NCBI RefSeq assembly: GCF_032854445.1
Contig: NC_088298.1
Coordinates: 23,585,295 to 23,649,294 of the forward strand
From: Liolophura sinensis
Lineage: Eukaryota; Mollusca; Polyplacophora; Chitonida; Chitonidae
Length of the DNA stretch: 64,000 bases
Reading direction: 5' to 3'
Part shown: one piece after another, positions 45,501 to 58,700 of the stretch
Layout of the letters: each line of letters begins with the position of its first letter
How positions within the stretch are numbered: the stretch's first letter is position 1
Position numbers and translations under genes: made by a program
Notes under the pieces: model-generated
What the model was told of the DNA's origin: nothing
Databases searched by the model: none
What the model saw: the letters and a program-made list of their open reading frames with translations, nothing else

Positions 45501-46684
45501 TGAATCGGTACTTATCTAAAGGCCTGCTGGCAATTCCGTCGATTTCTCGGGTATCTTGGATGCCAATACCGATGGCGTATATTGTGATGCCTGCCTGGCG
45601 GGCTAAGTCAGCTTCAGGAATGGTACGGCGAGAGTTGATGTTGGACACACCGTCAGTTAGAACAACCGCAATGTTTTGAATACCGGGTCGGTCACCAGTT
45701 CTACTGGTAAACATCTCTGTCCTCATAGTCTTTATGCCATCAGCAGTATTGGTGCTTCCGTAGTTGTAAGGAATCTGAGCAATGGCGTTGATGTAGTCAT
45801 CCCTGGTCCTGTACTCGTTCAGATGGAACTGGATGTAGACGTCAGTGCTGAATGTCAAAACACCAAATCTGACATTACCGTTGGGAACGTCGGCTTTTTT
45901 GACGAGATCCATGAGGAAGGCCAGCTGAAGCTGGAAGTTGAACTCTGTCACACTGGTGGAAGCGTCAACAACAACAACGATATCTGCTTCTGCTCCGACA
46001 CAGGCTACGGGTTAGATAGATAAAGAAAGATAAAACACAGCTAGAGTGAAAGGTTTCAAGAGAAAGTTGTCACACTGGTGGAAGCGTCAACAACAACTAC
46101 GTCAGCTTCTGTGTTGACATAGTTGTAATAGGCCTTACCACATACTGTTGAAAAGAACAGCGATATCAGCTTAAAAAACAGCTGGTAAAAGGCTGTACAG
46201 GAAACGTGGAATTTATAAATGGTTTTTGGAACTAGATGCCGAGTAGACTCAGCTCTGTACATAACAAGCTCTCTCATCATACACCTAGTTCTTCAAAGGA
46301 AACAGGCAACATTGTTACAGGGAATTGAAGGGGAAGTCTACCGTCTAAACAGTCATGCTATTCCAAGACTTCACAATCCATATTAACCGACAAGAATTTT
46401 CCCTTCCATCATTTAAACTGTGCCGTGTCACTAACTTATCCTAGAAATAAAACCTTTTTAAGGGAGGGGGGTATTCGTGGACAAAATAGTCCACTGACAG
46501 TAGCTTCCCCTGACAGTGGGGACGTAAGGACCACTGTAACATTCCACGTGGAATTGATCTTCACTTAGCGCTGGCTTAGTTTCCTTTACCTGTTCTCAGT
46601 GCTTGGCAATTGTCTTACCTTGAGAAGGTTTTGGCAGCAAGGGTGGCGGTTTAGCTGTAATAATAACAATAATAATACTAATAC

Positions 46685-46728
<44 letters not shown>

Positions 46729-49700
46729 TTTTCTTAATTGCAATATGCATCCACATAGGATATACCTTTAGAATAAGTAGTAGAAATAAATACATATTAG
46801 TCTTGTCACACACCTACCGGGTTACAATTGTGCAAATAAAAGATAAAACTATCCCTAAAAGACTGGCAGAAGTATCTCTTTCGGTATACCCATTCTCGCT
46901 CCATTTCTGTTTTGAATCAGTTCTTACCCTTACGGGGCAACTTTGACAAAACTGCCTATCTCGCATTTCTCGAAACTCTCGTAAAATATGTTGTCTTGGT
47001 TAGAGTGCCACGTGGCACCTTTGTGGAAGTGGGCCATCATTGTCAAACAAACTTAGGTAGAACTTAAAATGCCACATTATTTACATCAAACAAAAAGTTA
47101 CAAGACAAAAATGAAATACACGGAACATGTCTTAGTAGTAAAGTGTATGTCTTTTATCCTCCAGCACCAAAAGAGCATGTTCAACTTCGCTACTTTAACA
47201 AATGGTATCATTTCAAGTAATTTTTACCGTTGATATTTTTGTTTCCTTCCTTAAATTTATTTATTTATTTCATTGGTGTTTTACGCGGTACTCAAGGATA
47301 TTTTACTTATACGACGGCGCCCAGCATTATGGTGGGAGGAAACCAGGGAGAGCCCGGGGGAAACCCACAACCATCCGCAGGTTGCCGGCAGACCTTCCCA
47401 GGTACGGCCAGAGAGGAAGCCATCATGAGCTAGACTTGAACTCAAAGCGACCGCTTTGTCCTTCCTTAAATTATGCATACTTACAGACACAAAAAGCAGA
47501 GTAAATCTGTCTATCGATGTCTTTCAGGGCTGCAAAGTCATCCACATTAAATCTGTATTTCTCCAAAGGCTTGTTGGCAATCCCGTCAATTTCTCGTGTG
47601 TCTCGGATGCCAATACCGATGGCGTACACCGTGATTCCTTGGTCTCGGGCGAGGTCTGCCTCAGGAATGGTACGCCTTGAGTTGATGTTGGACACGCCGT
47701 CCGTCAAAACGACGGCGACATTCTCTACTCCCGGTCGGTCTCCCATGGCAGTTACAAACATCTGCGTCCTCATGGTCTTCAGCCCATCGGCGGTGTTGGT
47801 GCTGCCGTGGTTGTAAGGAATCTGCCCGATGGCTTTCAGAAGGGCGTCTTTCGTTCTGTACTGATTCAGGTGAAACTGGATGTAGACGTCGGTGCTGTAC
47901 GTGAGCACACCGACGCGGACATTACCATTGTCGATACTAGCAGGTTTTAAAAGATCTTGAACGAAGGCTAGTTGGAGCTGGAAGTTGAAGTCCGTGACGC
48001 TGGTGGAGGCATCCAGCACTATGACTATATCTGCACGTGCAGACGCGCAGGCTGTCAAAAGGCAAATGTTACTTAAGCGTGAGCATTAGAGCAGCGCATG
48101 CGCAGGAGAAGAGAGCGAGGCAAAGAGAAGAAACTGCCGAATGTCCAAGAAGGATATTAGAGTGGTGTTAAAGTCAGAGAATAGATACCATTGCAAAAGG
48201 CAAGAGTAGCTACGATAGATCGTTATGTTTGACAATATGCACTTGTTGACTCAGGAGATGGCAGAGAAGATTGAGTTACTAATGTCAATGCCACAGAATA
48301 AAGTAGATGTAGACTACAATGCTCACAGGGCACCAACAGAATATACAGTGGCATTAACAATGAGCTATGGATTACCAATTACGGTGGTAATTACAAAAAC
48401 AATTACCACCGACGAATAGCTAGAGAGGGGGGAGGGGGTAAGTGGGTATGTGAAGGTGAAGTGTACAGGTTTAGTTTAGGTCCTACATGTATCATTAAGG
48501 CAACGGGGACAGAAAATGATTTTTACATTTTCGAAAGTTTGGGATCTGTGATCGATTGTTTGGTAATGCATACCTCATTGCTGAGAAGACTGCGCTGTTC
48601 GCGTAACATTCATTACAACAGAGAAATAGTTGGAAGTCAGTATCTTGATAAGCAAGGCTGCATAGCTGAGAGAATTTCTTATATTCAGGATATTCATGTT
48701 CATTTCATATACGGACATTTCACCCAAAACCCATGCAAAACAGATAAACTACTTGGCAGACAACTACGTGGTTTGTTAGAACGAGTATGTACAAAGGGGA
48801 ATGACTGTAGACAAGATATGCTACTTACATATGACGTTGATCAAACAGCTTTTGCTTTTCGGACACAACCCGACTTTACAAATTGTACATATACATATAA
48901 CACTGGAAGATATACATATGTTTAACAAAAAAAGCAAAACAAAAACAAAGCAAAGGCAAAAAAAAAAATAAAAAAAAACAAAACAAAGCAGCCACGCTGT
49001 GAGGCTCGAGTCAAACAAGACACGAAACACTTCGGTTGTTATAATACACATGCGTGTGAGCTGGTTGGTTAGCGTATAAAAGGAATGGGGAAAAACAACA
49101 TTTACCGCATATGACCTAAAATTTCGACCATCATCAAGTTATTAATTTGGCTTGTTTCCTGATGCTCTATTGACCGAAAAGATTTGTTTGGAATGTAGGA
49201 TGATATACTGCTGAAAGAGAAATGCAAGGTTGCGCTCCAAAAGTAGTATTCGATGATTTTTTTTCACTTATAAAAATTTACTTTACCGTGACGAATTTTT
49301 GGTCAAAAGCAGTATAACGTAAGAGAGCGAAGTACAGCAGACAGCATTAGGGCCGCTTGGGAGGGTCTATTCTACTGGGATCAATAGGTAAGTGGTGTAA
49401 GGGATAGGGTTAGTCAAAAAGTCACTTATTTGGGGGGGTAAGTACAGCTTTACAGCTAATACAGGTGTTAGACACGTACAGGTCACATAAAAAAGCCAAG
49501 GTAGTGGAAAGGAGGAAACGGGAGTTCAAACGATTGGGAGGATAACAAGGTCAGGAGACAAGATGTTAGAAACAGGGAGGGAGTGGGGGGAGAGAAATGG
49601 GTTCCATGTACAGTGAAGTTTGGTGAACCCTTAGCGGCGCTACGGGCATGATTTTTGAAACCCATACAGTGTGACTATAAATTAATTTAAAAAAGGTGAA

Positions 49701-52700
49701 TTGTTGTTTTCGTTTGTAAGTGTTCCAAAGACTCAGAACTGATGGATGCATGGCTGTAAACTGCAATTTGTTAATAATGATGTTGATAATGTAAGCGTTT
49801 ATTAGGTGTGGAATATTTACCTTGAATTGGTGACACAGGCTGCTTTTCGCCATCCTGTGAAACCATGTCAAGTATAATTTGAAATTTTAAAATTTTAGAA
49901 AATTATACGCTATGCGAGTCCCAGAATTCACTGTGCATGTGTGAGTTGTCACTTCAGCAGTAGGGACTTTCAATCACAGTCCGTCCGGAGAATAATATCT
50001 ACTGGTAACCTTTCAACCTTCAACAATGACTGGCTCACCGCTTTTTCATAAGTGTGAAAAAACAAGGCATTTCTTTCCTGTTTACAATAAATGGAATTAT
50101 AACTCAAACTTCCGGCCAAAATGTCAATGGTACGAGCTGTCAGTTTGTGTTTTAAATTTTCATCTTAAATCTTGCAACTGAAAGCCCCGTGTATACCGTA
50201 AAGCCAAAGCAAAAGGAACCGACAGATGACACAAAGGGGGATAACTTATACACTTACCGCCCAAAAGGAAGCAAACTTAGAGCTACAAAGAGTCCGCTAT
50301 ACTTACTAGACGGAGATATCGGACGGGATGGGGAAACAGGCTGTGTGGGTAGGTTACCTGGAAAACGAAAATTAAAGTCACGTTGACAAAATGTTAAGAC
50401 GCCTTACGCCAAAGATGGATGGCGTATTTATTGTAAACAAGGTATAAATTATTTACAAACCTTGGTAACTTCAGATATTTGCTGACTTGACAAATTATTC
50501 AGACATAACTTCGTCTCGTCTCGACAGCAATACTTAAAATCAATTTTCATCCCTAAAACAGGTCAAGATTTTATCCATTTTGATTTTTTTCCAGGGTTAT
50601 TTTACTTCATTACTTCTTTCCGTAGCTTATGGCGTGCAGTAACGGCAGTATCAATTTTTAACATTTTATCTAACGCATATACCTTTCATTAAAGAGACCA
50701 TACTGGGAAATTTCTGTATTATGACGTGTATACACCTTGTATTAAAAAAGTAGCGCTGCATGGCGTAGGTAAAAATATAAGGATTTCAAATTGAATTAGG
50801 TTATGTACTATATACAGGACGATAATGTGGTACCCTCAGGATTCTGTAATGGCACTGGTGTGTCACTTCAGAACACACACCTGACCAATCGTGATCAAAG
50901 TTGTTGCAAATAGGTCAACCGTATGTCCCACAGATTGGTAGCTTTTGCTCAATCTTTCTGTGACGTCATGACGTAAGAACTGCTTTCGCCGAGAGTGGAA
51001 TAAAAAGGAAGTGTCCATTTTGTACGAACTTTGACGAGTGGATTTTACAACCGTATTAGATAAATTGAGAAATTTTCATGCATACATTAACTTTCTGTGT
51101 TCCGGCCTAGCTGGAAATACAAATAAAAGTAATTATCTTTTTGTAGGTTACCTAGGGTGGCATTTTCTGATAGTCATGTATTAGAGGGAGAATACAGATA
51201 GGTCAGTTTGTGACCCTAAAATTGACGATCATTCTCCGGTATAGCCTCTTTAATTTTTTTCTTTTTTTTTGTTGAAATGTTGTAATCTTACAACGCATAG
51301 AACGCTTTTAAATCCTCGGAGTAAACATTGAAAAGTATCTAAAACACCAGTGCAACTGTACTTCCAAGGAGCTAACACTATGACAATCTTGTTCAAATAT
51401 ATCCGTCAAGACGGAAGGGTGGTTGAGTTAAAGGTTCTCATGCAAAATGATCAGTAACAAAATCAAATATTAAACTGTGGAATGTTATTCGGGTAAAGGG
51501 GCTGTTAGGGTAGTTGCAAGCCAGGCATTCCAAAAACAGCATTTATCGGTTAATTTGTCTTTTAAAGACAATTTCATTTTATAAGAAAAATTGTACGCAA
51601 TAATTTTTTTAAAATCTCAAGACATATATGTACTCACCCGATTGGTCTAATTTTCATTTCGCCTTCAAAATTTCATTAAAATATACAGTTGATATAGCGT
51701 CTAAAATGGCTCATATACTGAGTCGGATCCAGGACGCATGCGCAGATTTAAATAGCAAAGGCAAATAATGACTTCTTAACCATTTATGTGACAATATTTC
51801 CTTGCGTGTGCCATTCGTGCAAACGCGTCATATTTAGGCAGAGAAGGAAACCGGAAACCGGAAACCAGTTAATTATAGTTTATTTTTTCTTACGTAGGAT
51901 TGAATAGGTTCAGCGATTCCAGAATAAACTCTGGCCAAATATTCCCACGGGATTTCTGTTTTTTTCCCAAATTTTTTCTTCATATCGGTTTCGACAGATT
52001 TATGACACCATGCTACTGACAACTTTCCTCATTCGGACACTTCAACATTGAACTCTGCACGATTTTTTATTGCTTTATTATAGTTATATTTTTACCTAAC
52101 ACTACCAAATTGTATCCCAGTAATTTCCAGGTGTGGAGACATTGCTTAAAAGGTGAAGGAATTCAAATCACACCCATGTCTAGTTTTTCTGTAAATTTGT
52201 CATGTAATGGGGGGGTATTGTTTGGAAACTTAAAAAAGTATAGGCTCGAAACCTGCATTCAGACATATACTCAAAGTAACTTAAAAGCTCAGGAAATATG
52301 CAATTTGCCATATACTAAGTCTGATTCATACTTGAGTGTCATGATTATGTTTTGGGGAGTCACAATACCTCTGCACGAATAGTCGTCAATGTATTTTGTT
52401 TTTGATTTATTTAATTAACAGTGCGTCTCCCTGTGGTTAGCGCCCTGCAGCAGCATGATGTGTAAGGTGAGCCTCTCACCAACGCGGTTGCCGTGAGTTC
52501 AATTCCAGCTCATTCTTCCTCTCCCGTCGTACGTGGGAAGGTCTTGCAACAGCCTGCGGACAGTCGTGATTTGCCCCCGGAATTTCCTCCCATCATAATG
52601 CTGGGCGCCGTTGTATAAGTGAAATATTCTTGGATATGACGGGGAACTCAAATCAAATAAAGATATAAATATTTGCTTAATACCTAACCCCATATTCAAG

Positions 52701-55700
52701 AATTATTCACTTATATGATGGCCTTTTCATTTTCTTTTTTTTCTTTTCTTTGCTTTATGGCTTCATTTCATTATCTGAAACATAGCCCTGTAAAATTTTC
52801 TTTGCAAACAGATGATGGAGAAAACAAAATACATTTTCAAACATTCGTGCAGCGTACTTTGAGTGTGTACTCTGTGTGCTCTTATCCAAATATTACACTC
52901 AACTAAGAACTACTTAAATATAGGCTACGACATTTTATAAACGACATTAATACTTTATTTTGAGGTAATCACAGATGCATAGGCAGGTCAATGAATGATA
53001 ATTAAAAACAAAACAATACTTTCGGACGTACACGTACATGAACACGTAATCTTGAACACTAACCGACACAAATGGAGGAAAATATCCGTCGATCAAGATC
53101 TTGCAAAGCTGAAAAGTCTTCGACATTAAAGCGGTATTTGTCCAGTGGTTTGTTGGCAATGCCATCCAGTTCGCGAGTGTTTGATAAGCCGATTCCCACG
53201 GCGAACACGATTATTCCATGGTCCCGGAGATTGTTCGCTTCCGGAATGGTCATCCGGGAGTTGATATTGGACAAACCGTCCGTAATCAGCAGAACTATGT
53301 TCCGGACGTCCGGTCTGTCCCCATGCTGATACATGAACATAGTGGTGCGCACGGTCTTCAGAGCGTCTGCCGTGTTCGTACTACCCCAGCGGTATGGAAC
53401 GTTCCCTATTGCCTTTAGAACGCCTTCCTTGGTAGGATGTTGGTACATGTGAAACTGAATGTAGACGTCTGTGCTGAACGTTAGCATGCCGATCCGAACA
53501 TTTCCGTTGTCGATTTCTGCCGGTCGCACGAAATCCTGCACGAAGGACAGAAGCGTCCCGAAATTCTCTTCTGTGACGCTCGTAGAGGCATCTAACGCTA
53601 TGACGATATCTGCCGTGGATGTGGAGCACACTGAATAGAAAAAAAATAATAAAAAGATCAGAAAGATAAACAAGAAGCCAATACTGCGGTGTAATGAAGT
53701 TAATCAATTTTCTTATTTACACAACTGACACAACAGATTTACCTTACGCCTCGAAAAAAATAGCGATTCAGACTTTTACCGGTTAAGTGTTAACATCGAA
53801 TTTAACGTGTACGTTAATTTTGCCGGTTGAAGCATAACGACAGAATTCTGAACGTTTTACACTTTCTAGAAAATAAAATCTTGATCAATTTTTTGTTATT
53901 AAACAAGTAACATAATCATCGCTTTAAAAACACTGAGTTATGGAGATCCATGAGCAGTGTATTTTCGGAATCGTGAATGCTGCGTGTATGGTTAAACTGT
54001 ATATCTAGAAAACATAATTTTTACACTAAAGTAAAATCTTACCCGGAGGCAAATCTGGAAGTCGCGGGGGAAGCCGGACTCCTTGATCTGAATGAAAGAC
54101 AAAACTGCAAACATGAAGTTTACAAATTTCCTATTTGGATATGGTTTCAAGTGTTGATCAATTAAATGTGGTGATTTGAAATGTGTCATCAGAAGGAAGC
54201 AATTATCTTCAAAAGACATACACAAGAATACGACCCTTATTTTGATGTAGTTAAGAATACAAAGAGTAAAATGTTCAATGTGTAAATATGTTTATAAAGT
54301 CTAACTTAGAGGTTCGAAGATAATAATTCTTTTCTTCTTGGTGTTACCGCCATGAAATTTTCCCTTTTGCTTAAAAACATTGGAGACTTTTACTAATATG
54401 ATAACTGAATAATTCATGGACTGAGCAAACTGGAATATTTTCTGTCCACTTTTATTATTACTTTTTACTAAGTGTTAATATTTCAACACTCTTCAAGGCT
54501 TTCTTATTCCAACCTCATTAAACGTCTTTGAATTCTTGCAGAAAGCCGGTCAACCAACACTTGAAAACAACACTTAAAACCCAGTTAAAAATTTAACACT
54601 TTTAATGGAGTTGAAGTGTGTTGAAATTTTAGCACCTTAAGAGTGTAAAGTCAAATGTGTAATGACTTACGTCTGCATATAGAGTTGAAGACTCGCTCGT
54701 CCAGCTGTTGTAAGTTTGGGAAATCATCGACAAGGTACCTGTGTTTATCCAGCGGTTTGTCGGCCATGTCGTCTATTTCCTGGTTATCTGTTAGTCCGAT
54801 GCCTACAGCGTACACAATGATGCCTGCTTCTCGAGCCAAATCAGCCTCTGGAATCGTGTGCAGGGAGTTCACGTTCGACACACCATCTGTGAGAACGATG
54901 GCGAAATTCGGAACGTCATGGCGGTCTCCGTTATGCGGAGTGAACATGATTTCCCTTGCGGTTCTTAGAGCATTGGCCGTGTTCGTGCTTCCATAATTGT
55001 ACGGTACGTTGGCGATGGCTTTCATGAGGGCTGACTTGGTATAGAACTCATTCAGATGAAACTGAATGTAGACATCGTTACTGAAGGTCAAGACTCCAAC
55101 GCGGATGTTTCCGTTGTCGATGTCCGCGGTTTCTAAGACGTCTTGCACGAATGCAAGTTGGTGCTGGAAATTTATATCTGTAACGCTTGTAGAGGCGTCC
55201 AACAGGAAGACGATATCAGCTTCTGTATTGGAGCAACTTTGTTCTAACAGAAAAAGAAAGGAAAATTAACTTAAAGAAAAATTACAAGGGTATATCATTC
55301 ATACAGCTTGGAATTGCCACTTTACCATTAGATTGTATAAACGTTTTGTCCTTCACAATTTCCGTGCGTACTAAAGATGAGCGCTTTGATATATTTTCAA
55401 ATATTTATATTCGTTAGATGGGTAGGGTATAATATCCAGCGAAATTTTATTTCTTTATAACATTTTCTTTCTGCTATGGACAGTTACATAAGCATATCTT
55501 GCAATTGTCGACTATGGGCCAATGTGGCCTTTTCCTTGACTAAGAACGGCGAGCGACTTGAAAGTATGCGTTAAGTTACCAGTACACGTACCATTTTAAG
55601 ACCAAAGAAAAAAATCCCGCCTACCTGTTCCTAGCGTGAGATCTTCAGCTGGAGGTCGGGTAGGCCTGGGACGCCGTTTTCTCACTGCATTACAGAATTC

Positions 55701-58700
55701 GTATAGCACTCATCAATTATATAACTCAAACTTAGATGACACTTACTTAGAATATATACTTAAGATGTTAATCACTTTATTAGAACTTGTTCTGGACGAT
55801 TATAAAGAGGCGTTATAGTATACAACATCACTATGCTATTAAAAGTCCTCACAATTTGTTTATTACGTCAATTGTCCATTTATGAAATCATTCCTTTCTC
55901 TTATCTCTTATATCTCAAAGATGGAGAACATCTGAAATCGAATTTCATTTCACACTTTGTGTATAATAGTGATCAATCTATAGGTGAAAGCTCGTGGGCA
56001 ATGGCGATGGCATATATGGTGACATTGTGTTTGGCGTATGCAAATATTGCTTGTGAACAGAGAAACTATGCGCCAATGGGGTTTACCGGTTCTCTACAAA
56101 GGGAAACAATCCATGTAAATAAAAATGTGAGTGGGTGAGAGAGTGAGACAACTTTTCAGTCATATGACCACGAAGGAGCCCTTAGAATGCATGCAATGTG
56201 CCTCCTTGTAGCAAGACGGGTTTCCACCGTTCTTTTATCTACTGCTCCATCATTGAGATGACTTACCAAAGGCAAGTAAGGCGCCCCGCCCCGAGCGAAC
56301 CATTATAATGATACGCGTTAACCAGTCGTTGAACTACTCACTTCATGCTGCACGCCAAGTCAGGGAGTTACAACTTCCTCTTTTAAAGAATTAGGTGTGA
56401 CTCGACCCAGGATTGACCCGGCTTCTGCCACCTCCCGAGGAAGACGCTCTACCAACTGTGCTATCGGGGCCGGTAATCAAAAAAGAACGGTGCACACCCA
56501 CCTACTTATATAACAATATCGGCTTTGGTTATTCATGAATTTTTGTTCTATTTTTGAAATTACCTGTTTTCTAATTCAAATATTTAGAAGGAGTTCTTGT
56601 TTCATGAGCTAATTCCAATATGTACAGGGCGCTGTTGTTTCATGAGTTAATTCAAATATGTACAGGGCGCTGTTGTTTCATGAGTTCAAAGATTTGTTTC
56701 CCTTTGTAGAAGAATGGAAAGCCCATTGCTGGTGACATATAGGACAAGCCAGACTGGCGTATTTCTGAAAATCCATGTGGAGAATTCATGCTATACATGT
56801 GTACACAGTACAGCGTATATATTCTGTAGACAGCGTGAATTTATATGAAAAGTAAGCTTGGCTATACACATTTAACCTGACCTACTGGGAAGCCAGAACA
56901 GTTTTACACGCAACATATACATGTCAACAGTTTGTAGTCATTTGCCTTTTACTACCAAAGCATTCAAAGTTCTTAAGATGGTCTTTCATTACATTATTAC
57001 CAGCGCAGTGCATTTATTGCAGATTAGCTGAAAGTAATTACATATGCATTTAATATTTTATTTTAGAAATCCACCACCTAGATTATTTCACAGTTGTGAA
57101 GTTAATTGTTATCTGAGCAACAATGTATGTCTTTCCCAGTGATAGAATGATCTAACAATTAAATTTCAGAAATCTCAAAATTAAGTATGATTAGGTCAGT
57201 CGTTACACAAAGTAAAATAACAAGAAGGCAAACTATGTGTGTTAAGTTTTCAGAAATACTTTAAATAAAATTAATAAATACATAAAAACTGAAACAGTGG
57301 TTCAAATTTTCCCATGTAAAAATATCAAGCTTGAAAAAAATATATATTTAAATTCATTAATTTAGAAATTGTTAAGAATTGAAATGGATAATACGTTACT
57401 CAACACTTTTACCAGACAAAAATGTTGATGACAGAGAATGTGATGATAGCAATAGTAAGGTGAGCACCCAGCCAGCCAACAACGTTTGAGCCTCAGACTT
57501 TCGTCTTTTCTTGTCTACCTTCCATGACTGTTATTTTGATGAATTTTACTTTACTCCTGACTGAGTCACACCTACATAAAAAGTTCCGCAATATTTACCC
57601 AATGCAATTTAGTGTTAGAACATCTGCAGTGTGAGACTGAATTAAATAGCTAAATACTATTATTTACCATTTTGTTGACTTTTAATAATGTTGCTGTTTT
57701 TTATGCGGTTACATCTAAATAATTCAGTCTTAATTCTGATGATCGCTTTGCCATTCTTTGAACAACTGTTTTAATTTTACATTTTAAATAAATCAGCTGG
57801 ATTTTGACATTTAGTGGTTTAGTGGTCGGAACGCCAAGAGCATATTTCAGCGAGTTCACCCAAAACATATTGCAACTTTTAAGAATTACAGTTATATATT
57901 TTTGTTTTTTGCAAAATTTGTTGAAGGCTAGTTGAGTCAACTATTGCGTAATTAAAACCTAAAATTATTAGATAGCAAGGTTACCTTTAATCCGTTGATC
58001 CTGTAGATACAGCCACCACAACTACCCGTATTAGTAAGTAAAGAAGCTGTTACCGCGGCCGTCAACAAAGAGTAAAACCGCATGACATCATCTACTCACG
58101 GAAGGATGCGATTGGCTATTGCCAACTGTTGATGAATATTAATGCAATTTCGAAGATCCCATCACCTTAAGTGAATCAGCGTACGAGTCAGAGAGTACGA
58201 ATCAGCGGAGATATTGACCAGTCTTCCCGACGAAGAAAAATCAACTATTACATACTCACATGCGAAGACTTGTTCGGTGAGTGATTCGCGAACGGCTTCG
58301 AGCTGGCCGTACGAGTTTACTTGCTGTACGAAATGAGAGCCAGGATTACTGGCAATGCTTTGAAGCTCGTGTTTGTCCGCAGACTCCACGCCGACGGCAT
58401 ACACGGTGATTTCCGCTTCCTGTAGCAGTCGGGCCACGCCTGGAACACGGCCCTGGTCGATGTTGCTGCGAGCATTCATGATGAAGTACACCAAATGTGC
58501 AGCCTTCTGCCTCGATCCTTCCTGCCGCGTAAAAATCCGAGCTAGGATCGTCTCCAAAGCCGAAGCGGTGTGGACGTATTTGGACTTGTACTGTGACGTA
58601 ATCAAGTCCATCCCTGCCATGACCTCTTTGTAAGAACGGAAGGTGTCCAAGCTGTAAATGACTTCTGGTTTCCAGGAATACGTCATCAAAGCCACTCTAA

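Noticed and set aside
56285-56472. Possible functional tRNA gene
   Set aside because: A-box is good, but no complete cloverleaf is seen and the sequence continues as a SINE body.
57985-58015. AG/GT-bounded segment that could be a linker exon before VWA exon 2
   Set aside because: It is 16 nt, out of phase, and has an in-frame stop.
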